Shown here: piece by piece, positions 1 through 7,224 of the stretch
Layout of the letters: the number at the start of each line of letters is the position of its first letter
Numbering within the stretch: position 1 is the first letter of the stretch
Source: Bacteroidales bacterium UBA1197
GTDB lineage: Bacteria; Bacteroidota; Bacteroidia; Bacteroidales; UBA932
Reading direction: 5' to 3'
DNA length: 10,701 nucleotides
NCBI GenBank assembly: GCA_002309995.1
Contig: DBYB01000011.1
Coordinates: forward strand, 1-10,701
Program-made: the position numbers and the translations under genes
Notes under the pieces: model-generated
Told to the model about the DNA's origin: nothing
Database searches by the model: none
What the model saw: the letters and a program-made list of their open reading frames with translations, nothing else

Positions 1-4
1 ATAA

Positions 5-34
5 TTTATTCTTCGAATATTTTTTCTATCTTTG
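5..34 (+). promoter_or_regulatory. Putative Bacteroidetes-type promoter for the S1/P1 nuclease gene
   Basis: TATCTTTG at 27-34 is a perfect match to the Bacteroidetes -7 element TAnnTTTG. An imperfect -33 element, TTTA, lies at 5-8 with an 18-base spacer, one base shorter than usual. Transcription would begin near base 41, leaving a leader of about 15 nt before the ATG at 57. No Shine-Dalgarno sequence is seen, as is normal in this phylum. The -7 element is convincing, but the window edge hides anything further upstream. Confidence 0.5.
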
Positions 35-56
35 AAGGACATATTCGCCAAAAACA

Positions 57-833
57 ATGAAAAAACTCGCCATTTCTTTGTTGACGGCAGCGATGTTCTG
101 CCTCAACCTTCAGGCCTGGGGAAGTCTGGGCCACCAGACCGTAATCGCCGTGGCCCAGCGCCACCTCACGGAAAAGACCAAGGCCAACATAGCCAAGTAT
201 TTCGACTACGACCTCAAGAAGGACGCCACCTGGATGGACGCCCACCGCAAGGATGTGCCCATCGCTTACACCACCGCCTGGCACGTGTACAACGTTGACG
301 AGAATCACAATTACGACCCCAATCCCCGCCTGGCAAAGGGAGATGCCATCCACGCCTTGCAGGTGGTTGACTACAACCTGAAGCACTACAAGGATCTTAC
401 AGACTCCGCCGTGGTGATGAACGTACGTATGCTCATCCACTTCGTGGGCGATATGCACTGCCCAGTGCACTCCTACTTCCCCGCCCCCAGGAATTTCTGG
501 CCTTGCAGGCTCAACGGAGAGGAATTCAAGACCTTCCACGGCCTGTACGACGGAATGCCTGCCAAACTCTGGCCCGGCATCAAGGCCGACGAGCTGGCAG
601 CGCAGCTGGACAACTGCAACGGCTGCCAGCGCAACCGCATAGCCAAAGGCGGCCCGGTGGAATGGGCAAAGGCCTGCGGCGACCGCAACTGCTATATCTA
701 CGAAATCAATCCCCCTCTCACTGAAGAGCTTGACCCCGACACAGTGGAGAAGTCCAGGGAGCTTATAAGCCTGCAGCTCCGCGATGCCGGCTACCGGCTC
801 GCGAAGCTGCTCAATCTGTATTTCGGAAACTAA
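57..833 (+). CDS. Secreted S1/P1-type zinc-dependent nuclease
   Basis: The 258-aa product is a member of the S1/P1 nuclease family, trinuclear-zinc phosphodiesterases that degrade single-stranded DNA and RNA and act outside the cytoplasm. Residues 1-20 form a signal peptide ending LQA. Cleavage there exposes Trp21, and the family requires an N-terminal Trp whose amino group binds zinc. All nine expected ligands can be placed with family spacing: W21, H26 (WGSLGH), D61, H76 (AWHVYN), H128, D132, H138 (HFVGDMHCPVH), H161 and D165 (HGLYD). The usual NLHxxWD is TFHGLYD here. Six cysteines (135, 150, 187, 190, 207, 212) lie in the mature part and may form disulfides. The ATG at 57 is chosen because it gives the complete signal peptide. 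The gene converges on the DPP III gene, and the two stop codons overlap. A role in scavenging extracellular nucleic acid is inferred. Confidence 0.93.
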   Translation: MKKLAISLLTAAMFCLNLQAWGSLGHQTVIAVAQRHLTEKTKANIAKYFDYDLKKDATWMDAHRKDVPIAYTTAWHVYNVDENHNYDPNPRLAKGDAIHALQVVDYNLKHYKDLTDSAVVMNVRMLIHFVGDMHCPVHSYFPAPRNFWPCRLNGEEFKTFHGLYDGMPAKLWPGIKADELAAQLDNCNGCQRNRIAKGGPVEWAKACGDRNCYIYEINPPLTEELDPDTVEKSRELISLQLRDAGYRLAKLLNLYFGN

Positions 834-2818
834 AGTACGCCGTACTTGCGGCCGTACTCCAGCATCTGGCCGAGATAATCGTCTGTATAGACAATCTCGT
901 AATCGACAACCACTCCGGCCTGCTGCACGGGAACGATTTCCGGATTGATAAAACCACCGTAAGGTTTGAGTCCGAGGGCCGCATAGCGGTCCTTGACTTC
1001 TTTATGCAGGTCGGGGTCGATCTGCACCGCATAGGTCTCCACGAGGGCCTTGCCTGCGGCATAATCGCCCTCGGACTTGATGCGCTGCACTTCGCCCAGC
1101 AACTTGCCGAACAGGCCGCGGAGCGCCTCGTAATCGTTGATCACGAAGTAGGTCTTGCCGTCGCGCACCTTCTTCTCTATCACATTGTCGGCAGCGCCCT
1201 GCTGCAGGCACCACTCGGCTATGAGCTTGCGGTCCTGCATATGGGCCTCGGTGTTCGGGCGGCCAAGCTCAACCCTGTTGAACTGCACCATAAGGCCGTT
1301 GCGGATGAACGAATCGTATTCGGCCTTGTAGGCCTCCAGGTCGGGCATAATGCCGAGTTCGACCAACTTGGGATCGGCGGCATAATACAGGCCGAACAGG
1401 TCGGCACGGGATTCCTCAAGAGTTGATGAATACTCACCCATAGCAGTAGCGGAAACGCCCTTCAGCAGCTGTCCGGAGCCGTGCCCGAGGCATTCGTGGA
1501 GGTCGGTGTGAATCTCGCTCGCATAGGAGCCGTACTTCTTCGAGCGTGCTATCTCGGCATCGTCCCAGGCGAACTCGGTGAGCACGCTGGCAGGCTGCTC
1601 CTCGGCTGAGTAGTCGTATGCGTGGGAGATATTGGAAATTGTGACGCTCTTGGAGCCGTGGTCGCGGCGGATCCAGTCTGCATTGGGCAGATTGATGCCG
1701 ATGGGTGTAGCGGGATACGCATCGCCGGCAAGGCATACGGCGTTGATCACCTTAGCGCTCACGCCCTTCACCTTCGGCTTCCTGAACCTCGGATCCACCG
1801 GTGAATTGTCTTCGAACCACTGCGCGTTGGCGCTCAGGATGGCTGAGCGCTCGGAGGCCTTGGCGTCCTTGATGTTGACGTGGCCCTCCCAAGCGCCCTT
1901 GCGCCCGAGGGGATCGTTGTAATCCTCAACGAAACCGTTCACGAAATCGACGGTGCCGATTGTATCCTTCACCCACTCAACGTTGAAGTCGTCCCACTTG
2001 CGGAGGTCGCCGGTGCGGTAGTACTCAATCAGCAGGCCCAGGGCGCGCTTCTGGATGTCGTTCTCGGCCACCTTGCGGGCGAGTTCGAGCTCGGCGCAAA
2101 TCTTCTCGATGGCAGGGCCGTAGATGCCTCCGACCTTCCAGGGCTTCTCAACGACGACTCCGTTCTCCTTAACCACCTTGGTATTCAGGCCATAGGATAT
2201 GGGCTTGCGGTCTTTGGGATCTGCAATCGAAGCATAATAGGCCTCAACCTCGTCGCGGTTGACTCCCTCGTAGAAGTTGACGGAGGAGGACTCGACGATA
2301 TCGACTCCGGAAGCGGTGCTGCGGCGCTGGGGGCACACATCGGGGTCGAATGCGTAACTTGCCAGGAAGTCAGCCTCGCCGGAGCGCCCTACCCCATCAA
2401 GCAACTTGACGAAATACTCGCGGCTGCAGGTGGGGAAGAATTTATCTTCTGCGTAATGATGATGTATGCCATTGCTGAAGAAGAGCCTCTTGGCATACTC
2501 AGTAAACGCCTGGAACTCACTGCACTTACGGTCGCCGGCGTAATTCTCGAGCACGTCTTCCACCGCGTGGCGCAGCTGGAGGTTCCACTTGCAGTTCTGG
2601 TCCCAAAGTATGTCGCGCCCCCATTTCGCCGCCTCGGCGAGGTGGTACGCGTACTCCTTCTGCTGAAGGCTCAGTTCGTCCCAGCCGGGAACCTGGTAGC
2701 GGATAATTTTCACGTCCGCAAACTGGTCCACGGTATATTTGAAATCCGCGGCCTTGTTGCCGCAGGCAGCGCCAAGAGCACCGGCGCAAATCATCATTGT
2801 CATTCGTAAGATCTTCAT
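830..2818 (-). CDS. Dipeptidyl peptidase III (M49 family), predicted lipoprotein
   Basis: The 662-aa zinc metallopeptidase belongs to family M49, whose members release dipeptides from the N-terminus of short peptides. The signature is HECLGH at 441-446 (zinc ligands H441 and H446, catalytic E442) followed by EESRAD at 468-473, which supplies the third ligand, probably E469. The Cys in HECLGH is, as I recall, also present in Bacteroides DPP III, where eukaryotic enzymes have HELLGH. Residues 1-18 resemble a signal peptide leading to Cys19 (GALGAAC), a loose lipobox, so the enzyme is probably anchored in the envelope. The open frame extends upstream to 3022, but that part overlaps murI in another frame. 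The ATG at 2818 overlaps the murI stop codon as ATGA and gives the export signal. It is the last gene of the operon and its TAG overlaps the nuclease stop. A role in trimming peptides from wall or protein turnover is inferred. Confidence 0.92.
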   Translation of the reverse strand: MKILRMTMMICAGALGAACGNKAADFKYTVDQFADVKIIRYQVPGWDELSLQQKEYAYHLAEAAKWGRDILWDQNCKWNLQLRHAVEDVLENYAGDRKCSEFQAFTEYAKRLFFSNGIHHHYAEDKFFPTCSREYFVKLLDGVGRSGEADFLASYAFDPDVCPQRRSTASGVDIVESSSVNFYEGVNRDEVEAYYASIADPKDRKPISYGLNTKVVKENGVVVEKPWKVGGIYGPAIEKICAELELARKVAENDIQKRALGLLIEYYRTGDLRKWDDFNVEWVKDTIGTVDFVNGFVEDYNDPLGRKGAWEGHVNIKDAKASERSAILSANAQWFEDNSPVDPRFRKPKVKGVSAKVINAVCLAGDAYPATPIGINLPNADWIRRDHGSKSVTISNISHAYDYSAEEQPASVLTEFAWDDAEIARSKKYGSYASEIHTDLHECLGHGSGQLLKGVSATAMGEYSSTLEESRADLFGLYYAADPKLVELGIMPDLEAYKAEYDSFIRNGLMVQFNRVELGRPNTEAHMQDRKLIAEWCLQQGAADNVIEKKVRDGKTYFVINDYEALRGLFGKLLGEVQRIKSEGDYAAGKALVETYAVQIDPDLHKEVKDRYAALGLKPYGGFINPEIVPVQQAGVVVDYEIVYTDDYLGQMLEYGRKYGVL
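833..847. terminator. Inverted repeat at the convergent gene ends, possible weak terminator
   Basis: AAGTAC-GCC-GTACTT forms a 6-bp stem with a 3-base loop. It begins at the last base of the nuclease stop codon and lies within the last codons of the DPP III gene. Read on the minus strand, the hairpin is followed by TAGTTTCC, a short T-rich stretch, so it could end the eight-gene operon. On the plus strand GCGGCC follows, with no T tract. The stem is short and only modestly GC-rich, so terminator function is uncertain. It is the only hairpin I noticed between the two genes. Confidence 0.3.
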
Positions 2819-3561
2819 ATGATACTGTAGAGTTTTTTCAAGGTGTCGGATGGGCCCGACGAAAGCAGTTCCACGCACGGAGCATCGTCTGAAAGGGGAA
2901 TGCCGGCGTTCTGCAATACATCCACGAGCCTGCGCGCCACGGCCGGGGCCGGGTCGATGAAACGCACGTCCGCAGGAGCGATGCGTTTCATAAGCGGCAG
3001 GAGGAAAGGATAATGGGTGCATCCGAGCACTATCGTATCGGCGCCCGCATCGATGAGCGGCTCCAGGCTCTCACGCACTACCGATTCGGCGTGCGGGCTG
3101 TCCAGGTCGAGGCTCTCGACCAGTTCCACGAAGCCCCGCCCTACCCGTTCGACTATGCGTACCGCATCGGCATACTGGCTCTTTGTATTCTGATACTTGG
3201 TAGCCTTCAGCGTACCGGCGGTGGCAAGCACGCCCACGACACCGTTCCGGGTGCCGCTGGCCGCCGGCTTTACCGCCGGCTCCATACCCACGAACGGGAT
3301 GCCGTAATCGGCCCGCAGCGTAGCAATAGCCGCGGCCGTGGCCGTATTGCACGCAACCACCACGGCGGAAGCCCCCTTGGAAAGCAGAAGGTCCGTGACA
3401 GCCTTGCTCCGGCCGGTCACGAACTCTGCTGTCTTCTCTCCGTAAGGGCAGTATGCGTTGTCGGAGAAGTATACAAAACGTTCATCAGGGAGAATCTTCC
3501 GAATCTCCCTGAGAACTGAAAGGCCGCCTGAGCCTGAATCGAATACGCCTATTACCGCCAT
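2815..3561 (-). CDS. murI: Glutamate racemase
   Basis: The 248-aa cytoplasmic enzyme interconverts L- and D-glutamate without a cofactor and supplies D-Glu for peptidoglycan precursors. The N-terminal IGVFDSGSGG carries D8 and S9. The first catalytic cysteine, C71, lies in VVACNTATA, and the second, C181, in LGCTHYPF, followed by H183. YFSDNAYCPYG at 31-41 is also typical of the family. The protein is somewhat shorter than many MurI proteins (about 260-285 aa), but nothing essential is missing. The gene starts one base after the stop of the DUF6515 gene (TGA-T-ATG), and its TGA overlaps the ATG of the DPP III gene as ATGA. Translational coupling on both sides is likely. In this operon it may serve both synthesis and handling of recycled D-Glu. 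The second role is inferred. Confidence 0.96.
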   Translation of the reverse strand: MAVIGVFDSGSGGLSVLREIRKILPDERFVYFSDNAYCPYGEKTAEFVTGRSKAVTDLLLSKGASAVVVACNTATAAAIATLRADYGIPFVGMEPAVKPAASGTRNGVVGVLATAGTLKATKYQNTKSQYADAVRIVERVGRGFVELVESLDLDSPHAESVVRESLEPLIDAGADTIVLGCTHYPFLLPLMKRIAPADVRFIDPAPAVARRLVDVLQNAGIPLSDDAPCVELLSSGPSDTLKKLYSII

Positions 3562-3562
3562 A

Positions 3563-4747
3563 TCAATCGACCAACTGTCCGAGCACCTCGAAGCAGGCCC
3601 TGCCGTCTTCTGAGATTGTCATACCGTACACGGTATCATCAACCTTGTAATAGGTCTCGCCGTTGAACTCGAACTCCTCGAAATCCTCAGGCAAATAGTC
3701 AACCATTGCGCCGGCAGGAGGTACGATTACCTTATAGTCACCGTCTGAGGTGCGAACGTAGAACACTCCGTCGTTGTAGAAGTACTCGGTTCCAGCTGCG
3801 GCGTAGTTGCGCACGAGATTGAGGGTTGAAGACCCCTTGGCAACAGAGGCTGCATACTCGCGCTCGGCAAGTTCGTTCAGCAAGACCGCCGTAAAGACGG
3901 CGTCTGCCAGAGGGCTGAACACGTAGCCGATAGGAGGACGGCATACCCAGTAACGGCCTGCGCGGTAGCGGTACCACACGTTATCCCAATAATAGTAGTC
4001 TATGCCGTTGTAGATACGGTGGATATAGTATGCCGGAGGAGCAGCGACGTAGTGTCCGTAACCGTGGTGTCCGCGATAGCTGAAATGAGCAGGAGTACCC
4101 CTGAGCTCACGGTGTACGTGATGGTTGGGACGCGGAGGACGGTGGCCCGGATTGGGATTCACGTGAACGTGTCCTGAGCCGTGGTGCCCGGAGCCGTCGC
4201 CGTAGTGATGGTGGCGCGTGCCGGGTGCGGGCCTGTCGCCGCGAGGACGGTCGCCGTGAGGACGATCTCCGTGGGGCCTGTCGCCGTGCGATACGTGACC
4301 GCTACCGCCCGAAGGCTTGTTGCCGCTACCGGAATGGCTGACGTGACCGTTGCCGCTGGAAGGCTTGTTGCCGGAACCAGGGCCTACGTGGCCGCTGCCA
4401 CCGGAAGGCTTGTTACCGTTGCCGGATTTTCCTACGTGGCCATTGCCGCCGGAAGGTTTGCTATTGCTGCCGGAACCGACGTTCGGCTTGCCGGAAGACG
4501 AGCCGGAACTGACGTTCGGGGTTCCGTTGCGCCTGTCGCTGGAGGAACCGCCTCCCGAGTAGCTGCGGCTGCCGGAGGAACTGCTTCCAACGGAGCTGCT
4601 GCTGCCGGAACGGCTGTGATTGTTGTTGTACGAGCTGGAGGCACTGCCGTGCCCGGAAGAATGACCGCCACGAGACTGTGCACCGAGCGGGAGAGCGAAG
4701 ATGACGGCTGCCATCATCAAAGCTGCAATTCTGGTCAAGTGTTTCAT
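3563..4747 (-). CDS. Secreted Gly/Ser/His-rich repeat protein with DUF6515-like C-terminus
   Basis: The 394-aa product has a clear signal peptide (residues 1-23, ending LGA before Q24). Residues 25-95 are a Ser/Gly-rich low-complexity region. Residues 97-153 hold four copies of a 15-16-residue unit of the form KPSGGxGHV plus a Gly/Ser/Asn spacer. Residues 155-173 hold four GDRP repeats, and 178-232 are rich in histidine. The C-terminal half is folded in character: Tyr/Trp-rich YYYWDNVWYRYRAGRYWVCRPP at 251-272, then two related segments, EYFYNDGVFYV at 321-331 and FNGETYYKVDDTVYGM at 361-376, with VIVPPAG between. This pattern resembles DUF6515, a Bacteroidetes family of unknown function. It probably sits in the periplasm or at the cell surface. 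The histidines could bind metal, but that is a guess. It starts 12 bases after namZ and ends one base before murI. Confidence 0.85.
   Translation of the reverse strand: MKHLTRIAALMMAAVIFALPLGAQSRGGHSSGHGSASSSYNNNHSRSGSSSSVGSSSSGSRSYSGGGSSSDRRNGTPNVSSGSSSGKPNVGSGSNSKPSGGNGHVGKSGNGNKPSGGSGHVGPGSGNKPSSGNGHVSHSGSGNKPSGGSGHVSHGDRPHGDRPHGDRPRGDRPAPGTRHHHYGDGSGHHGSGHVHVNPNPGHRPPRPNHHVHRELRGTPAHFSYRGHHGYGHYVAAPPAYYIHRIYNGIDYYYWDNVWYRYRAGRYWVCRPPIGYVFSPLADAVFTAVLLNELAEREYAASVAKGSSTLNLVRNYAAAGTEYFYNDGVFYVRTSDGDYKVIVPPAGAMVDYLPEDFEEFEFNGETYYKVDDTVYGMTISEDGRACFEVLGQLVD
4229..4459 (-). repeat. Tandem coding repeats in the DUF6515 protein
   Basis: In the minus-strand frame this block encodes four KPSGGxGHV-type units (about 45-48 bases each, residues 97-153) followed by four GDRP units of 15 bases (residues 155-173). 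Copies differ by Ser/Asn/Gly/His swaps and by spacer length. This suggests growth by duplication followed by drift. The array lies wholly inside the gene and stays in frame. Such arrays can change length between strains. Confidence 0.8.
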
Positions 4748-4759
4748 AAGTCAGTGGTT

Positions 4760-6013
4760 TTAATGATAAATGTAGTACTTTTCCGACAAGCTCCGGAAAT
4801 CCTGTACATCCGCCGACCAGTAGTCCGCAATGTCGGATACCCTGAATCGCTTGCTGAATTCAGTACTGACATAATCCGTGCCACAAACCTTGTTGAACAT
4901 CGATATCCTGCCGGGAGACAGCTCGAAAGGGTTCTTTTTGTACAATTCGTAAACGGCCTGCATCACGTAGAACTGTATCAGGGTGAGGGGTGCCGCCTCG
5001 TAATCGGTAAAGTAATACTGCACGCCGTGGATAAGCTTGCGGGCGCTGCTGCCGTAGAAAGGAGTGTAGTGCGCCGCACGCCAGGCCACTCCAGGCACAT
5101 TGTAACTGTCGAGTTTGGCCTTAAGTTCATCTGCGTCGATCCACTCGGCCGCAAACGCATCGAACGGAATGGTGTAGCCGATTCCGACGTTCAGGTAATC
5201 GTTGAATTCGCCCACCAGGCCCGCGCAGGGGTAGCAAATGGCGCTCCTGGGATATGGGATGTTGGGCGACGGCATCACCCAGGGCAGGCCGGTGCGGTCG
5301 TAAGTCATACTGCGCTCCCAGCCCTCCATCGGAACCACCGAGAGGGAGCACTTCAGCGGCTTCTCGTCGCCCTTCTGCCCGCAGTTGAGCCCTTCCTCGT
5401 TGATCATAATGGCCACCTCGCCTACCGTGAGGCCGTAAACATACGGGATGCGGTACTGGCTCACGTAGGAAAAGAATCCCGGCCGCACGACGCTTCCCTC
5501 AACCTTCAGTCCGCCCAGCGGGTTGGGACGGTCGAGCACCATCACGGGTATGCCCATCGCGGCACAGGTACGCATAGCGAGCCCGAGGCAGCTGATGAAG
5601 GTGTAGGAACGGGTGCCGACGTCCTGGATGTCGTACACCAGGATGTCGATGTCCTTGAGCATCTCCTGCGTGGGCTGCCTGGTGGGGCCGTAGAGGGAAT
5701 GGACAGGGAGGCCGGTAGCCTTGTCGGTGCCGGATTCAACCTTGCCGCCGGCCCAGATGTCGCCGCGGACGCCGTGCTCGGGGGCGTACAGGGCCACCAG
5801 GTTCACGTTTTCGTTGAGGATGTCGATGGTGGAACGGAGCTGACGGTCAACGCCGCTGGGGTTGGTCAGCAGGCCCACACGTTTGCCCTGCAGGCCTTCG
5901 AACCCGCGATCGCGAAGCACCTCGATACCCGGCTTGACCTGGGCTCCGAGTTCTATTCCGACGGTAAGCGCCGCCGCACAAAGAAGGTGACGCAGAATGT
6001 TGCGATACAGCAT
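4760..6013 (-). CDS. namZ: Exo-beta-N-acetylmuramidase, NamZ/DUF1343 family (GH171)
   Basis: The 417-aa product belongs to the DUF1343/YbbC family. Characterised NamZ enzymes in it release MurNAc from the non-reducing end of peptide-free peptidoglycan. Hallmarks: GKRVGLLTNPSGVD at 43-56, YAPEHGVRGDIWAGG at 76-90 (E79 of PEHG is the likely catalytic acid), TGLPVHSLYGPTRQP at 100-114, LVYDIQDVGTRSYT at 125-138, LDRPNPLGG at 160-168 and PSPNIPYP at 249-256. Residues 1-24 form a signal peptide ending LGA before Gln25, which places the enzyme in the periplasm. The open frame continues upstream to 6316 inside the permease gene. The ATG at 6013 is chosen because it gives the signal peptide, and the extension has none of the family's sequence. 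This start leaves a 61-nt overlap with the permease gene. MurNAc released here would need import, and a permease sits directly upstream. Confidence 0.92.
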   Translation of the reverse strand: MLYRNILRHLLCAAALTVGIELGAQVKPGIEVLRDRGFEGLQGKRVGLLTNPSGVDRQLRSTIDILNENVNLVALYAPEHGVRGDIWAGGKVESGTDKATGLPVHSLYGPTRQPTQEMLKDIDILVYDIQDVGTRSYTFISCLGLAMRTCAAMGIPVMVLDRPNPLGGLKVEGSVVRPGFFSYVSQYRIPYVYGLTVGEVAIMINEEGLNCGQKGDEKPLKCSLSVVPMEGWERSMTYDRTGLPWVMPSPNIPYPRSAICYPCAGLVGEFNDYLNVGIGYTIPFDAFAAEWIDADELKAKLDSYNVPGVAWRAAHYTPFYGSSARKLIHGVQYYFTDYEAAPLTLIQFYVMQAVYELYKKNPFELSPGRISMFNKVCGTDYVSTEFSKRFRVSDIADYWSADVQDFRSLSEKYYIYH

Positions 6014-7224
6014 ATCATTACGAGGATAAAGAATCCGACATATCCGAGGGCCTGCTGCAGGTAACCGGCGACCAGCCCCGGGAGCATCATAGACAGGGCC
6101 ATGAAGGCGGTGCAGATGGCATAATGGGACGTCTTGAGGGGGCCCTGAGAGACGTGCATCATATATAGCATATAAGCCGAGAAGCCGAAACCGTAGCCGA
6201 ACTGGTCCAGCACCACGCAACTGCCCACCACCCATACGCTCGAAGGCTGGGCAATACTCATATACAGATAGACAGAGCACGGTAGCGCGAGAGCGAGCGC
6301 CATCGGCCACAGGCACTTGCGCAGGCCGAGGCGGGCGGCTGCGAGGCCTCCGAGGATGCCGCCGGCCAGAAGCGCCACGACGCCGAAGGTGCCATATACG
6401 ATGCCGTAGAGGTCCGTGCTGAAGCCCAGTCCGCCCGCCTCCGCAGGATCACGGAAGAACGGGAACAGGATCTTCACCGAGAGGGCCTCGGGAAGGCGGT
6501 ACAGCAGCATAAAGGCGATGGCGAGCCATACGCCCTTCTTCTTGAAGAAGGAGGCGAAGGCGCCGCCGAACTCCCGCAGCACGTCCTTCGCACTGCGCAC
6601 GTCGCCGGCGTTAGTGTCGTCGGAGGGCATGGGAAGGGCGAAAAGATGCCAGACGGAGAACACTGCAAGGATGGCCGCCGATATCATCATAGTGTAGGAC
6701 CAGGCGCGCGGAATATCGCCCAGGCGGCGCTCCAGCACTCCTGCCAGCACCACGAGCACACCCTGTCCGAATACGGACGCGATGCGGTAGAAGGTGCTCC
6801 TGATGCCCACGAACGCCGACTGCTGAGTCTTGTTCAGGGCTATCATATAGAAGCCATCAGCAGCAATGTCGTGGGTGGCGGAGGCGAATGCGGCTATGAT
6901 GAATAGGATGAGTGTAACGCTGAAAGTGCTCAGCCGCACGCTGCCGGCGGTGAGTGCAACGGTGGCCAGCATTACGAGCTGCATAGCCAGTATCCACCAG
7001 CGCTTGCTGCGGAAAATATCGACGAAGGGGCTCCAGAGGGGCTTTATCACCCAGGGTATGCTGATAAGGCTCGTGAGCAGGGCCAGGGTGCCGTTGTCCA
7101 TACCCATATCCTTGAACATTATCAGGGATATGGTGTTTACGATGAAGTATGGCAGGCCCTCCACGAAGTATAGAGTGGGTATCCAGAGCCAGGGAGTCTT
7201 GCTATTGAATGTCCGCATCTGCAT
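5953..7224 (-). CDS. ampG: AmpG-like MFS permease, putative muropeptide/amino-sugar importer
   Basis: The 423-aa integral membrane protein has about 12 hydrophobic segments and a charged loop near residues 198-230 between the two halves. AmpG/PAT-type MFS features are FVEGLPYFIVNTIS at 20-33, KPLWSPFVDIFRSKRWW at 61-77 and ASATHDIAADGFYMIAL at 114-130. These correspond to the SGLP, LWSP and QDI..D regions of AmpG. AmpG imports GlcNAc-anhydroMurNAc with or without peptide across the inner membrane. The neighbours (namZ below, SpoIID fusion above) support a wall-derived substrate. MurNAc, the disaccharide or a muropeptide cannot be told apart from sequence. The ATG at 7224 overlaps the upstream gene by 23 nt, and an in-frame ATG at 7218 is an alternative. 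The last 20 codons overlap the namZ signal-peptide codons in another frame. Confidence 0.85.
   Translation of the reverse strand: MQMRTFNSKTPWLWIPTLYFVEGLPYFIVNTISLIMFKDMGMDNGTLALLTSLISIPWVIKPLWSPFVDIFRSKRWWILAMQLVMLATVALTAGSVRLSTFSVTLILFIIAAFASATHDIAADGFYMIALNKTQQSAFVGIRSTFYRIASVFGQGVLVVLAGVLERRLGDIPRAWSYTMMISAAILAVFSVWHLFALPMPSDDTNAGDVRSAKDVLREFGGAFASFFKKKGVWLAIAFMLLYRLPEALSVKILFPFFRDPAEAGGLGFSTDLYGIVYGTFGVVALLAGGILGGLAAARLGLRKCLWPMALALALPCSVYLYMSIAQPSSVWVVGSCVVLDQFGYGFGFSAYMLYMMHVSQGPLKTSHYAICTAFMALSMMLPGLVAGYLQQALGYVGFFILVMICCIATFCVTFFVRRRLPSE

Noticed and set aside
839..858. Direct repeat GCCGTACT at 839-846 and 851-858
   Set aside because: It encodes the repeated Tyr-Gly in the last codons of the DPP III gene. 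It is too short to call an attachment site, and no mobile gene is nearby.
1880..2809. Plus-strand open frame of 309 codons opposite the DPP III gene
   Set aside because: It mirrors a clear M49 peptidase. The product is Leu/Val/Ala-rich without motifs, and no promoter supports it.
2819..3022. N-terminal extension of the DPP III frame
   Set aside because: It overlaps murI in another frame, is Arg/Pro-rich and would bury the lipoprotein signal. The ATG at 2818 fits the ATGA junction.
4229..4459. Repeat block as a CRISPR array
   Set aside because: Units are in-frame coding repeats of uneven length with no unique spacers. They encode KPSGGxGHV and GDRP motifs.
4748..4790. TACATTTA-like box before the DUF6515 gene as an internal promoter
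   Set aside because: The last base of the motif does not match, no -33 partner was identified, and the gene sits 12 bases after namZ in an operon.
4181..6064. Long plus-strand open frame (627 codons) opposite the DUF6515 and namZ genes
   Set aside because: It is antisense to two well-supported genes. Its translation is Ala/Val/Gly-rich with no recognisable domain, as expected from the reverse of GC-rich repeat codons.
6014..6316. N-terminal extension of the NamZ frame
   Set aside because: It lies wholly inside the permease gene and would hide the signal peptide. It has no similarity to the NamZ family that I can see.
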